DNA of 64,000 nucleotides from an uncultured Sutterella sp. (GTDB taxonomy: Bacteria > Pseudomonadota > Gammaproteobacteria > Burkholderiales > Burkholderiaceae_F): positions 30,274 to 94,273 of the forward strand of contig UQUS01000001.1 of NCBI GenBank assembly GCA_900544335.1, read 5' to 3'. Positions 56,757 through 64,000 of the stretch are shown piece after piece. A program made the translations under genes and the position numbers. The notes beneath the pieces are model-generated. The model was not told the DNA's origin, searched no databases, and was given only the letters and a program-made list of their open reading frames with translations. Positions within the stretch are counted from its first letter, which is position 1. Each line of letters starts with the position of its first letter.

Positions 56757-57307
56757 TGCCAATACCTTGTGAAAAAGTCGCGGCGTCGTACCGGCTCGTC
56801 TTCTTCGGGTGCCTTGTGACGCGAGGCGGCCGGCCGAATCGGAACAACGCGTTTTTTAAGGGACGTTCCGCGTTCTTCGGGGGGCTCGGGCATGTCGCTT
56901 AACATAATCCGAAAGGCGCTCAGGGCAACAGCCTGGGCCGTTGCCTGATCGGCGATGTCCGGTCCCAAGGGGCTCATCAGACTACAGGCCTGATACTCGC
57001 CCAAAATCGGGTCGTTCATGCCGAGAAAACTAAATTCGCCGGCCGGTAGTCGAACGGCCTTGACAGCGCCGGTCGGAATCGATTGCCACGTTTTTTCATC
57101 CCCGCACGCTAACAGAACCAAAAGAGACCAGGGCGTGACGGCAACGCCGAGCCACTGACCCTGAAAGGGGATAAATTGAGGAACTTGCACCGAGATATCG
57201 GGGCGACAAATCGGTAGGCCCGCCATCCGTTCGGCGGCGATGCGTGAAAAGCCCTCGGCAAAAAAGGTCGCCGGGGACTGACGGTGGACGCGAAGGGACT
57301 GTGCCAT
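56753..57307 (-). CDS. hybE: HybE/HupJ-family hydrogenase assembly chaperone
   Basis: The 184-residue cytoplasmic protein has the HybE pattern: FIPFQGQWLGVAVTPWSLLVLLACGD, then LPAGEFSFLGMNDPILGEYQACSLMSPLG and DQATAQAVALSAFRIML, given as its known order, followed by a charged tail. Such proteins escort the small subunit before Tat export. It is the first gene of the leftward operon, divergent from hyaA. The N-terminal rubredoxin fusion seen in some HupJ is absent, because hupI is a separate gene here. Confidence 0.85.
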   Translation of the reverse strand: MAQSLRVHRQSPATFFAEGFSRIAAERMAGLPICRPDISVQVPQFIPFQGQWLGVAVTPWSLLVLLACGDEKTWQSIPTGAVKAVRLPAGEFSFLGMNDPILGEYQACSLMSPLGPDIADQATAQAVALSAFRIMLSDMPEPPEERGTSLKKRVVPIRPAASRHKAPEEDEPVRRRDFFTRYWQ

Positions 57308-57596
57308 GCGAGAAAAAAGATCCTAAACGAGTTACGCCGCTAACTATAGAGGAAGGAGGGGAAAAACGCCTCCGTCAAGCGGCTAGGTTCGGGTGCCCGC
57401 AGACGGTTTTTCCTGTGACTTCAGCGGTCGGAGGGGCCGGAATTTTCCTCCGATTGCGCTTAGATGCTACTCCTTTTGGGGGAAGAAATTACGGGAAATC
57501 TGCGTACAATGACCGAGCAAGAATGTCGTGTTTACCGTGCCTTCGGATTTGTGCGAATCCGAAGGTGCGGGTATCTCTATTGTCAAGGAGTCCCTC
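57308..57596. promoter_or_regulatory. Divergent promoter region of the hydrogenase locus
   Basis: The 289-base gap separates the two hydrogenase operons. On the plus strand a near-consensus -10 TACAAT lies at 57505-57510 with no good -35, suggesting activator control. A 15-bp hairpin lies at 57535-57570 and AAGGAG before the hyaA start at 57585-57590. No gene is seen. Confidence 0.5.
57535..57570 (+). other. Strong hairpin in the hyaA leader
   Basis: CCGTGCCTTCGGATT (57535-57549) pairs with AATCCGAAGGTGCGG (57556-57570) with two G-U wobbles and a six-base loop. It ends 14 bases before the AAGGAG site of hyaA. In the message it could protect the 5' end or modulate translation. Confidence 0.6.
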
Positions 57597-58694
57597 ATGC
57601 AAGAGACGCAATATCAGGCCCTGCGCCGCCAGGGGATAAGTCGTCGCAGCTTTTTGCAATTTTGCTCACTGACGGCCGCCAGCCTCGGACTCGGCAGCGC
57701 CGGTGCTAAAGATATCGCTACGGCGATTCAAACCAAACCCAGAACCCCGGTCATTTGGTTGCACGGTTTGGAGTGCACCTGCTGTACGGAGTCCTTTATC
57801 CGTTCGTACCACCCGGTTGCCAAGGACCTCGTTTTGTCGATGATTTCGCTCGATTACGACGATACGATTATGGCAGCGGCCGGTCAGCAAGCCGAAGACG
57901 CTCTGGCCGAGACGATGGAAAAGTACAAGGATAACTACATCGTTGCGGTCGAAGGCAACGTTCCCCTTTATCAAGGGGGCGTGAACTGCATTCCCGGGGG
58001 CGAAACCTTCCTGGAAAAAATCAAGCACGTCTGCAAGCACGCCAAGGCTGTGATCGGCTGGGGCTCTTGCGCCGCGTGGGGTTGCGTGCAGGCGGCCAAA
58101 CCCAATCCGTCGGACGCGGTTCCGATTACGGACATTATTCTTGATAAGCCCATCGTTTTGGTTCCGGGGTGCCCCCCGATTCCCGAGGTGATGACGGCTG
58201 TTGTGACCTACATTCTGACGTACGACCGCATTCCGCCCTTAGATCGCCTCGGACGCCCGAAGATGTTCTACGGTCAACGTATTCACGACAAGTGCTATCG
58301 GCGCGCACACTTTGATGCCGGTCAGTTTGTCGAAAAATTCGATGACGAAGGCGCCAAGCTCGGCTACTGCTTGTACAAGGTCGGCTGCAAGGGCCCGACC
58401 TCGTATAACGCCTGCTCGGCAATCGAATGGAACGAAGGTCTTTCCTGGCCTGTGAAGTCCGGTCACGGATGCATCGGTTGCTCGGAACCGAACTTCTTTG
58501 ATAAAGGGTCGTTTTACTCGCACGAAACGACGATTCTGCCGCCGGGCTGGGGCGGTATTGAGGCAACGGCCGACAAGGTCGGTATGGCAACCATCGGTCT
58601 GGTGGGTGCCGCAGCCATTGCACACGCTGCGATGAGTGCTGTCGCACAGGCTCGCGCCAAGAAGAATAACGGCAAGATCGGCAAGGAGGAATAA
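57597..58694 (+). CDS. hyaA: [NiFe] uptake hydrogenase small subunit, Hyd-1-like
   Basis: The 365-residue precursor has a Tat signal (SRRSFLQF, residues 15-22) and a C-terminal membrane anchor (about residues 330-350). It carries three iron-sulfur clusters. Around the proximal cluster I see C60-T-C62-C63, C158 in [10 protein letters not shown]163 and C192: six cysteines, including the two extra ones (C62, C163) of oxygen-tolerant group 1d enzymes such as E. coli Hyd-1. The whole protein follows HyaA closely ([36 protein letters not shown]). Start after AAGGAG at 57585. Confidence 0.97.
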   Translation: MQETQYQALRRQGISRRSFLQFCSLTAASLGLGSAGAKDIATAIQTKPRTPVIWLHGLECTCCTESFIRSYHPVAKDLVLSMISLDYDDTIMAAAGQQAEDALAETMEKYKDNYIVAVEGNVPLYQGGVNCIPGGETFLEKIKHVCKHAKAVIGWGSCAAWGCVQAAKPNPSDAVPITDIILDKPIVLVPGCPPIPEVMTAVVTYILTYDRIPPLDRLGRPKMFYGQRIHDKCYRRAHFDAGQFVEKFDDEGAKLGYCLYKVGCKGPTSYNACSAIEWNEGLSWPVKSGHGCIGCSEPNFFDKGSFYSHETTILPPGWGGIEATADKVGMATIGLVGAAAIAHAAMSAVAQARAKKNNGKIGKEE

Positions 58695-60464
58695 ATGGCC
58701 ACGAATGAACGTCGGGTTGTTGTTGACCCTATAACTCGTATCGAAGGGCATCTGCGCGTTCAGGCGATGCTCGATAAAAACAACGTCATCTCCGATGCCA
58801 TGAGTACCGGTACGATGTGGCGCGGTTTGGAAGTGATTCTCAAGGGTCGCGATCCGCGTGATGCCTGGGCCTTTGTCGAACGCATTTGCGGCGTTTGCAC
58901 GGGTATTCATGCCTTAGCGGCCGTGCGCGCCGTGGAAGATGCCATCGGCATTAAGATTCCGAAGAACGCGAACATCATCCGTAACCTCATTAATGCAACG
59001 CTTTATACGCACGACCATATCGTGCACTTTTACCAGCTTTCGGCTTTAGACTGGGTCGACGTCGTCGATGCCTTAAAGGCCGATCCGCGCGAAGTGGCAG
59101 AGTTGCAGCAGAGAATCAGTCCCCATCATCCGTTTGCCAGCCCGGGATATTTCCGCGATGTGCAAAACCGCTTAAAGAAGTTTGTCGCGAGCGGTCAACT
59201 CGGTATTTTTGCCAACGGCTACTGGGGTCATCCGGCAATGCGTCTGCCGAGTGCCGTGAACCTTTTGGCGACGGCGCACTACCTGGAAGCCTTGGATTTC
59301 CAGCGTGAAATCATCAAGATTCACACGATTTTGGGCGGCAAGAACCCGCATCCTAATTACCTTGTGGGCGGTGTTGCTTGCCCGATTAACATGCACGGAT
59401 CGGGTGCCGCCGGCACCATGGTCAACGAAGTGTCGATGAACTACATGCGCGACATCGCGCGTCAGTCCGTCGAGTTCGTTGAAAACGTGTATCTACCTGA
59501 TGTCAAGGCCATTGCTTCGTTCTATCCGGATTGGTTCAAGTACGGCGGGGGCCTGGTGCGCAAGAACGTTCTTTGCTACGGCGACTTTCCCGAAATTGCC
59601 AACGATTGGTCCGAAAAAAGTCTTCAGATGCCCTCGGGCGCCATCATCGACGGCAAACTCGACGAGGTTCTGCCTGTCGATCTTCGTGATCCCGAACAGG
59701 TGCAGGAATTTGTCGATCACTCCTGGTACAAGTATCCGGAAGGCAAGAAGGGTCTGCATCCGTGGGACGGCATTACTGATCAAGACTATGGCCTGCCGAA
59801 GGGCTCGGTCGGCACGAACACCAAGTTCAGCTGGATCGGTTCGGAAGGTAAGTACTCGTGGATTAAGAGCCCGCGTTGGAAGGGTCACATGATGGAAGTC
59901 GGCCCCTTGGCGCGTCTGATTGTCTCGATTGCCAAGGATGTCAAGCACTTTAAGGAACCGGCTCTTGAGCTCTTAAAGGAACTTAATCTTCCGGTCGATG
60001 CGATTTACTCGACGCTCGGTCGTCATGCGGCGCGTGCGTTGGAGTGCCGCTGGAGTGCGCACAAGATGGTTCAGTACGTCGACGATTTGACGGCCAATAT
60101 TCGTGCCGGCGACGAAGCGGCGGCCAATATGGACTTCTGGGAACCCAAGACCTGGCCTAAGTATTGTAAGGGTGTGGGTTTTTGCGAGGCGCCTCGCGGT
60201 GCTCTCGGTCACTGGTGTGTGATTAGGGATACGCGACTGGAAAATTGGCAGGCGGTTGTCCCGACGACGTGGAATGCGTCTCCGCGTTCGGACGAGGGAC
60301 AGCAAAGCGCCTTTGAGACGAGCCTGATGGGCACGCCCTTGGCCGATCCCAAGCGCCCGCTCGAAATTATCCGCACGATTCACAGTTTCGACCCGTGCCT
60401 GGCTTGCGCCTCGCATGTGTTCGATCCGGAAGGCAAGGAACTTTGCAACGTCAAGGTCCGCTAA
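58695..60464 (+). CDS. hyaB: [NiFe] uptake hydrogenase large subunit
   Basis: The 589-residue protein holds the Ni-Fe active site. The four cysteine ligands lie in ERICGVCTGIHA (C65, C68) and DPCLACASH (C568, C571). The last 15 residues after H574 (VFDPEGKELCNVKVR) are the peptide removed by the HyaD protease. The start ATG directly follows the hyaA stop. Periplasmic, exported with HyaA. Confidence 0.97.
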   Translation: MATNERRVVVDPITRIEGHLRVQAMLDKNNVISDAMSTGTMWRGLEVILKGRDPRDAWAFVERICGVCTGIHALAAVRAVEDAIGIKIPKNANIIRNLINATLYTHDHIVHFYQLSALDWVDVVDALKADPREVAELQQRISPHHPFASPGYFRDVQNRLKKFVASGQLGIFANGYWGHPAMRLPSAVNLLATAHYLEALDFQREIIKIHTILGGKNPHPNYLVGGVACPINMHGSGAAGTMVNEVSMNYMRDIARQSVEFVENVYLPDVKAIASFYPDWFKYGGGLVRKNVLCYGDFPEIANDWSEKSLQMPSGAIIDGKLDEVLPVDLRDPEQVQEFVDHSWYKYPEGKKGLHPWDGITDQDYGLPKGSVGTNTKFSWIGSEGKYSWIKSPRWKGHMMEVGPLARLIVSIAKDVKHFKEPALELLKELNLPVDAIYSTLGRHAARALECRWSAHKMVQYVDDLTANIRAGDEAAANMDFWEPKTWPKYCKGVGFCEAPRGALGHWCVIRDTRLENWQAVVPTTWNASPRSDEGQQSAFETSLMGTPLADPKRPLEIIRTIHSFDPCLACASHVFDPEGKELCNVKVR

Positions 60465-60482
60465 TCGTACGAGGAGAGATGT

Positions 60483-61196
60483 ATGAGTATCGATCCGATT
60501 ACCTTTGAGATCCGTAGCGACGGACGGCCTCCCAAGTCTATTTACGTTTGGGAAGTTCCCGTGCGCATTTGGCACTGGCTCATGGCCATTTGCATGGTGA
60601 TTCTGATTGCATCGGGCCTACTAATCGGCGATCCGATTACGTTCGGCAGCCCCGAGACATGGACGGTCTACGGATTCGGCTATGTTCGACTGGTGCACTA
60701 CATAGCCGCCATGATTTTCACGGCGCTCTTTATCGGCCGTGTGTATTGGCTGATTCCGGGTAACCGGTATGCACGGATGATTTTCTTTCCGCCGCTTTGG
60801 AGCTTGAAGTGGTGGATGGGCGTCATTACGCAGGCCGGGTATTACCTATTTCTCGTGAAAAATCCGCCCGAGTACGCCGGACACAATCCGCTGGCGCAAT
60901 TGGCGATGTTTGCCATGTTTGTTTTAGGAAGCATCGGCGTCATCATCACGGGCTTTGCGCTGTATGCTCAGGCCTGGGGATGGGACACGGGCTGGATGTG
61001 GTTCTTCGGCTGGGTTTTCGACGTTTTAGGCGATTCTCAGTGCGTCAGAACGGTGCATCACGTTTTAACCTACGTGTTCCTCCTATTCTGTGTAGCCCAC
61101 TGCTACATGGCCATCCGCGAAGACGTGATGGGCGGCGTGACGACCCTGTCTTCGATGGGCTGCGGTCTGCGTATGTTTAAGGAAACCGAGCACTGA
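60483..61196 (+). CDS. hyaC: b-type cytochrome subunit of the hydrogenase
   Basis: The 237-residue inner-membrane protein anchors the hydrogenase and passes electrons to quinone. It has four membrane segments; probable haem-ligand histidines are in VRIWHWLMAI, RLVHYIAAM and RTVHHVLTYVFLLFCVAHCYM. A GAGGAGAG ribosome site precedes the ATG. An intrinsic terminator follows. Confidence 0.95.
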   Translation: MSIDPITFEIRSDGRPPKSIYVWEVPVRIWHWLMAICMVILIASGLLIGDPITFGSPETWTVYGFGYVRLVHYIAAMIFTALFIGRVYWLIPGNRYARMIFFPPLWSLKWWMGVITQAGYYLFLVKNPPEYAGHNPLAQLAMFAMFVLGSIGVIITGFALYAQAWGWDTGWMWFFGWVFDVLGDSQCVRTVHHVLTYVFLLFCVAHCYMAIREDVMGGVTTLSSMGCGLRMFKETEH

Positions 61197-61233
61197 TTTT
61201 TTGACTTGGCTCTTTTTCGTGTATCGTTCATGG

Positions 61234-61269
61234 GACTCCCGGAACCGGTGACGGCTTTCGGGAGTTTTT
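61234..61269 (+). terminator. Terminator inside the hydrogenase operon
   Basis: ACTCCCG (61235-61241) and CGGGAGT (61259-61265) pair, with five T following to 61269. It lies 38 bases after hyaC and before hyaD, and would limit read-through from structural to maturation genes. Confidence 0.7.
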
Positions 61270-61315
61270 GAAAGAGCCTTTGCCGTTTGGTCGGCATCAA
61301 AACCGAGAAATTGAA

Positions 61316-61924
61316 ATGAAAGAAGTTTTGGTTTTAGGACTCGGCAATATTCTTTGGGCCGACGAGGGTTTCGGCGTTCGGGCGGTCGAAGCGTTTCATG
61401 CCGCGTACCGCGATCGCAACGACGTGGACGTCATGGACGGCGGCACTTTGGGGTCGTACCTGATGAATGCCGTCATGGACGCCAAGCGTCTTTTAATTCT
61501 CGATTGCTGTGACCTGAAAGAAGAACCGGGCACGCTGCGCGTCCTTCGCGATGACGATATTCGCGTTTGGTCGAGTACCAAAATATCCGCGCACCAGACG
61601 GGCATGAACGATGTACTTGCCAAGGCGATGCTTCTCGGGTACGAACCCGAGGCCATCACGGTGATCGGCGTTGAGCCCTGTGACCTTGAAGACTACGGCG
61701 GGAGCCTGACGGAAAAGGTTCGTGCGCGTGTGCCCGAGGCCGTGAGTCTTGCGGCCGACGAGTTGCGTCGGTGGGGCTTTCCGGTTAAAAAACGCGAGAA
61801 GGGCGAGACCGTGACCGATTTAGGGGCCGGTGCCGTTGAACAAGATGTCTACGAGAGCGGTCGCCCGAGCGAAGAGCAGGCGCCCCGCTCGGGAGACGTG
61901 CGTTTCATGCCCACGAAGGAATAA
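61316..61924 (+). CDS. hyaD: HyaD-type hydrogenase maturation endopeptidase
   Basis: The protease cuts the C-terminal peptide from HyaB after nickel insertion. The ATG at 61316 gives 202 residues with the family start VLGLGNILWADEGFGVRAVE (nickel-binding Glu and Asp), MDGGTLGSYL and SAHQTGMNDVL. The C-terminal 40 residues are charged and look disordered. An upstream frame to 61268 is shadow. Confidence 0.94.
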   Translation: MKEVLVLGLGNILWADEGFGVRAVEAFHAAYRDRNDVDVMDGGTLGSYLMNAVMDAKRLLILDCCDLKEEPGTLRVLRDDDIRVWSSTKISAHQTGMNDVLAKAMLLGYEPEAITVIGVEPCDLEDYGGSLTEKVRARVPEAVSLAADELRRWGFPVKKREKGETVTDLGAGAVEQDVYESGRPSEEQAPRSGDVRFMPTKE

Positions 61925-61927
61925 ATC

Positions 61928-62272
61928 ATGTGCATTGCCACACCGGAGACGGTTTTATCGATTGAAGAGTCGGCCACAGGGCCTGTCGGAACGATTTTGC
62001 ACGCCGGGCGGGTCATTTCGGTCGATTTGTCGCTCGTGCCCGAGGCCAAAGTCGGCGATACGATTTTATTTTTCCGCGGCAATGCCCTGCGCGTGATTGA
62101 AGAAACGGAAGCGCGCAAGATTCGAGCGGCGCTTTCGGCTTTAGCCGATGTCATGGACGGCAAGGCTTCTCCCGACGATATCGAAGCCGGATTTGCGGAT
62201 TTGATTGATCATCCGGGGCAACTGCCGGAGCATTTGCGCAAAGAGTTGGAGGACAAACATGCCCGTCGGTAA
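61928..62272 (+). CDS. hupF: HupF/HypC-family chaperone (second HypC paralogue)
   Basis: This 114-residue protein starts MCIATPETVLSIEE and has the HypC fold with the metal-binding cysteine C2, plus a charged helical extension beyond about residue 75. HupF proteins are HypC relatives thought to protect the large subunit during maturation in oxygen. It starts three bases after hyaD and its end overlaps the next gene by 14 bases. Confidence 0.85.
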   Translation: MCIATPETVLSIEESATGPVGTILHAGRVISVDLSLVPEAKVGDTILFFRGNALRVIEETEARKIRAALSALADVMDGKASPDDIEAGFADLIDHPGQLPEHLRKELEDKHARR

Positions 62273-62744
62273 GATGAATACCGTGACGCGCTCGGTCGGA
62301 CAGGTCGATGTGACAACGCACCCGGCATATCGGCGTCTTTTTGAACGAGAGGGTTTTACGTGGGTCGACGGCACGACGTTTGACGCGTTTTTATCGGCCG
62401 AAGGCTTTAAGATGGTCGTTTTTTCCGAAGACCCTAATGCCAAGCGCGTGTCGCTTGACATTGCCGTCATTGCTCCGGAACTTAAAAAAGCCTTTGCCGG
62501 AACTCTCACCGAGACCGTTTTTACCCGCTTTAACGAATCCCGGGCCCTTGCGGGACGCTTCGGGATTACGGGGATGCCCGCCGTGGCGCTTTTCCGTGAC
62601 TCGGTGTACTTAGGGGCCGTGCAGGGACTGAAAGATTGGAATGAATACTGCCGTCAGTTAAGCGAGATTGTCGTGCGTGAGAAGGCACCGGTGCGGCGTG
62701 TGGCTTTCATGCAAGAGAAAACGGTTTCGCATTGCTCGGATTAG
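62259..62744 (+). CDS. hyaE: HyaE/HupG-family thioredoxin-like hydrogenase chaperone
   Basis: The ATG at 62259, after GGAGGA, gives 161 residues with a thioredoxin-like fold (LAGRFGITGMPAVALFRD) without a CxxC pair. HyaE/HupG proteins bind the Tat signal of the small subunit and are needed for Hyd-1-type enzymes. It overlaps the hupF end by 14 bases. Confidence 0.85.
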   Translation: MPVGKMNTVTRSVGQVDVTTHPAYRRLFEREGFTWVDGTTFDAFLSAEGFKMVVFSEDPNAKRVSLDIAVIAPELKKAFAGTLTETVFTRFNESRALAGRFGITGMPAVALFRDSVYLGAVQGLKDWNEYCRQLSEIVVREKAPVRRVAFMQEKTVSHCSD

Positions 62745-62755
62745 GAGGCGCTTGT

Positions 62756-63568
62756 ATGGCAATCGGTTTCGGGGTTTCGTCGTCGCGATGGGCCGACATT
62801 CATTTGGATAAAGAAACGGAGCACGCCGCGGCGCTCTCTTCCGTTGCATTTTTAAAGCAGGTTTTACAGGCGGCTAAGAAGGCTTCGACCCTTCCCGTTC
62901 AAGACGCTCTCGGAGAGCACTTGACGGTTGACTTTGAGAGCTTTGACCCCAAACACTTGGATTTTATTTTGGCAACGGTCGCTTCCGGTGAGGTGCGTAT
63001 TGCCACACGGGGCGGCGCCGTCAAAGCCGAAGAAACGCAGATTCCCGGACTGTGGCGCCTGGAAGAAAACGGACACCAACGGTTTGTTTTTGCCAGTCTT
63101 CCGCAGTCGGTTTTATCGGCCGTGCACGAGGGCGAGTATCCGCTCACGCTCCCGGAGCAGGCCCCCGAAGGCGTTTTCTCTTCGCCCGCTATCTTAAAAG
63201 AGCTTGCCTCGGCTCAAGCCTCGTGCAACGTCGATCAGATGGACTTTGATCCCCCGCATATGGTGGAACTGACGCGACAGCCTGTCGAAAAAGCCGATAT
63301 GCAGTGGATGAAATCGATTCTCGGACAAGGGGATACACAGATTTTGCTTTCCGGCTTTGCCAACGCCCGCATGCAAAGCACGCGGTACAAGGCCATTTGG
63401 AGAAGTACGCTCCTTAATAAAGCCGGCAAGACGCTGTTAGATAGTTTTGTCGTTACTCTCATTCCGCCGGAAGTGCCGACAAGCCCCGAGGAGTTTTCCG
63501 ATTCGGTGGCAGCCTGTCAGGAATTAATCGAGTGGCTTGAGGGCGACCTTGCGCGCGGAGTTTTATAA
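62756..63568 (+). CDS. hyaF: HyaF/HupH-family hydrogenase expression protein
   Basis: The 270-residue cytoplasmic protein belongs to the HyaF/HupH family: [37 protein letters not shown] and [20 protein letters not shown] are its family blocks. It helps assemble oxygen-tolerant uptake hydrogenases in a way that is not clear. AGGAGG precedes the ATG. It ends two bases before hupI. Confidence 0.88.
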   Translation: MAIGFGVSSSRWADIHLDKETEHAAALSSVAFLKQVLQAAKKASTLPVQDALGEHLTVDFESFDPKHLDFILATVASGEVRIATRGGAVKAEETQIPGLWRLEENGHQRFVFASLPQSVLSAVHEGEYPLTLPEQAPEGVFSSPAILKELASAQASCNVDQMDFDPPHMVELTRQPVEKADMQWMKSILGQGDTQILLSGFANARMQSTRYKAIWRSTLLNKAGKTLLDSFVVTLIPPEVPTSPEEFSDSVAACQELIEWLEGDLARGVL

Positions 63569-63569
63569 G

Positions 63570-63818
63570 ATGCCGGAAGCCATCCCGCCAGGACGCATTG
63601 ATTTACTCCTTGAAAAGCTCACACGAGACAGGGTCGGACCGAAGACCAAGATGCAGTGTAAGGTCTGTTGGTATGTCTACGACCCGGCCCTCGGGTGCGA
63701 AGAAATGGACGTGCCGCCCGGAACGCCCTTTAACGAACTTCCGGCGCATTTCGTGTGTCCAGACTGCGGCAATCCCGTCACCTCGTTTATTCCGCTTCCC
63801 GGTACTAAGGAGCCTTAA
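63570..63818 (+). CDS. hupI: Rubredoxin HupI
   Basis: The 82-residue protein has the rubredoxin iron site [10 protein letters not shown] and CPDCGNP, and an N-terminal 27-residue extension. HupI is an electron carrier linked to protection of the small subunit during oxygen-exposed maturation. It begins right after hyaF. No stop terminator with T-run is visible. Confidence 0.92.
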   Translation: MPEAIPPGRIDLLLEKLTRDRVGPKTKMQCKVCWYVYDPALGCEEMDVPPGTPFNELPAHFVCPDCGNPVTSFIPLPGTKEP

Positions 63819-64000
63819 GCCCGAATCGGGTCTTGTTCAAGGGGCCTTTCATCGCACGATGCAGTAGCCCCCGTGGGGGGGGGCACATTTCACCGACCAA
63901 GTCAAGTAGGTAATTAAAATTTAAAAAAATCTCTGGCGGTTAAGCCATAGGCATACAAAGGGCTGTGCATCGGATAAATTGCACGTCGTCGGTATTTAGG
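63819..64000. other. Downstream region with a G9 tract, no gene seen
   Basis: This 182-base end of the window contains CCCGAATCGGG (63820-63830), a hairpin formed by GCCCCC at 63867-63872 and the following run of nine G (63875-63883), and AT-rich DNA thereafter. No coding frame is convincing before the window ends. Confidence 0.5.

Overview
The window looks like a chromosomal segment of a host-associated, anaerobic or microaerobic betaproteobacterium, probably Burkholderiales close to Sutterellaceae. I infer this from gene order (accB-accC; mpl - YqiA esterase - RNB exonuclease - aroE; mnmA-engB-hemB; hemA-prfA-prmC; sspA-sspB), from a DksA whose zinc cysteines are replaced as in other Burkholderiales, and from an energy metabolism of Dcu-type C4-dicarboxylate exchange, class I fumarase and uptake hydrogenase. 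No database search was possible, so the taxon is an inference. The DNA is of medium GC. The trimeric adhesin (41.2-44.2 kb) and the ATPase gene (34.2-35.5 kb) look AT-richer than their neighbours.

Layout. 0-10 kb: end of accBC, a peptidoglycan-recycling and shikimate block, the MgtE magnesium channel, small envelope proteins, dksA. 10-18 kb: hslVU, a HAD phosphatase, sppA, then hemB-engB-mnmA on the minus strand. 18-25 kb: a Dcu antiporter divergent from class I fumarase, a fumarase-alpha paralogue that has lost its iron-sulfur ligands, a purine permease and an auxin-efflux-type carrier. 25-31.7 kb: one nine-gene operon that could carry a ligand from outside the cell to the cytoplasm: TonB-dependent receptor, SAM methyltransferase, ZnuA-like binding protein with altered metal ligands, ABC ATPase and permease, and dedicated TonB, ExbB and ExbD. 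31.8-36.6 kb: a secreted beta-propeller protein, an FAH-family enzyme, an AAA/DUF4143 ATPase preceded by three 33-bp-phased repeats, tRNA-Thr and sspAB. 36.8-41 kb: Nif3-prmC-prfA-hemA. 41.2-44.2 kb: a YadA-like trimeric autotransporter whose signal-peptide region is broken by a G7 tract, probably a phase-variable OFF state. 44.4-49.8 kb: tRNA-Phe, an EamA transporter, an amidohydrolase, a nitroreductase, rsmA and surA. 49.9-63.8 kb: a complete [NiFe] uptake hydrogenase locus as two divergent operons, hybE-hupK-hypABFCDE leftward and hyaABCD-hupF-hyaE-hyaF-hupI rightward.

How it fits together. The hydrogenase small subunit carries the six-cysteine proximal-cluster pattern of oxygen-tolerant Hyd-1-type enzymes, and the accessory set (HupK, HybE, HupF, HyaE, HyaF, rubredoxin HupI) is the one found with such enzymes. 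H2 oxidation through the b-type cytochrome HyaC could feed quinones, with fumarate supplied by the fumarase and imported by the Dcu antiporter as the likely sink. Fumarate reductase itself is not in the window. The most unusual items are the receptor-methyltransferase-ABC-TonB operon, the [Fe-S]-less fumarase paralogue, the phased repeats before the DUF4143 ATPase, and the poly-G switch in the adhesin.
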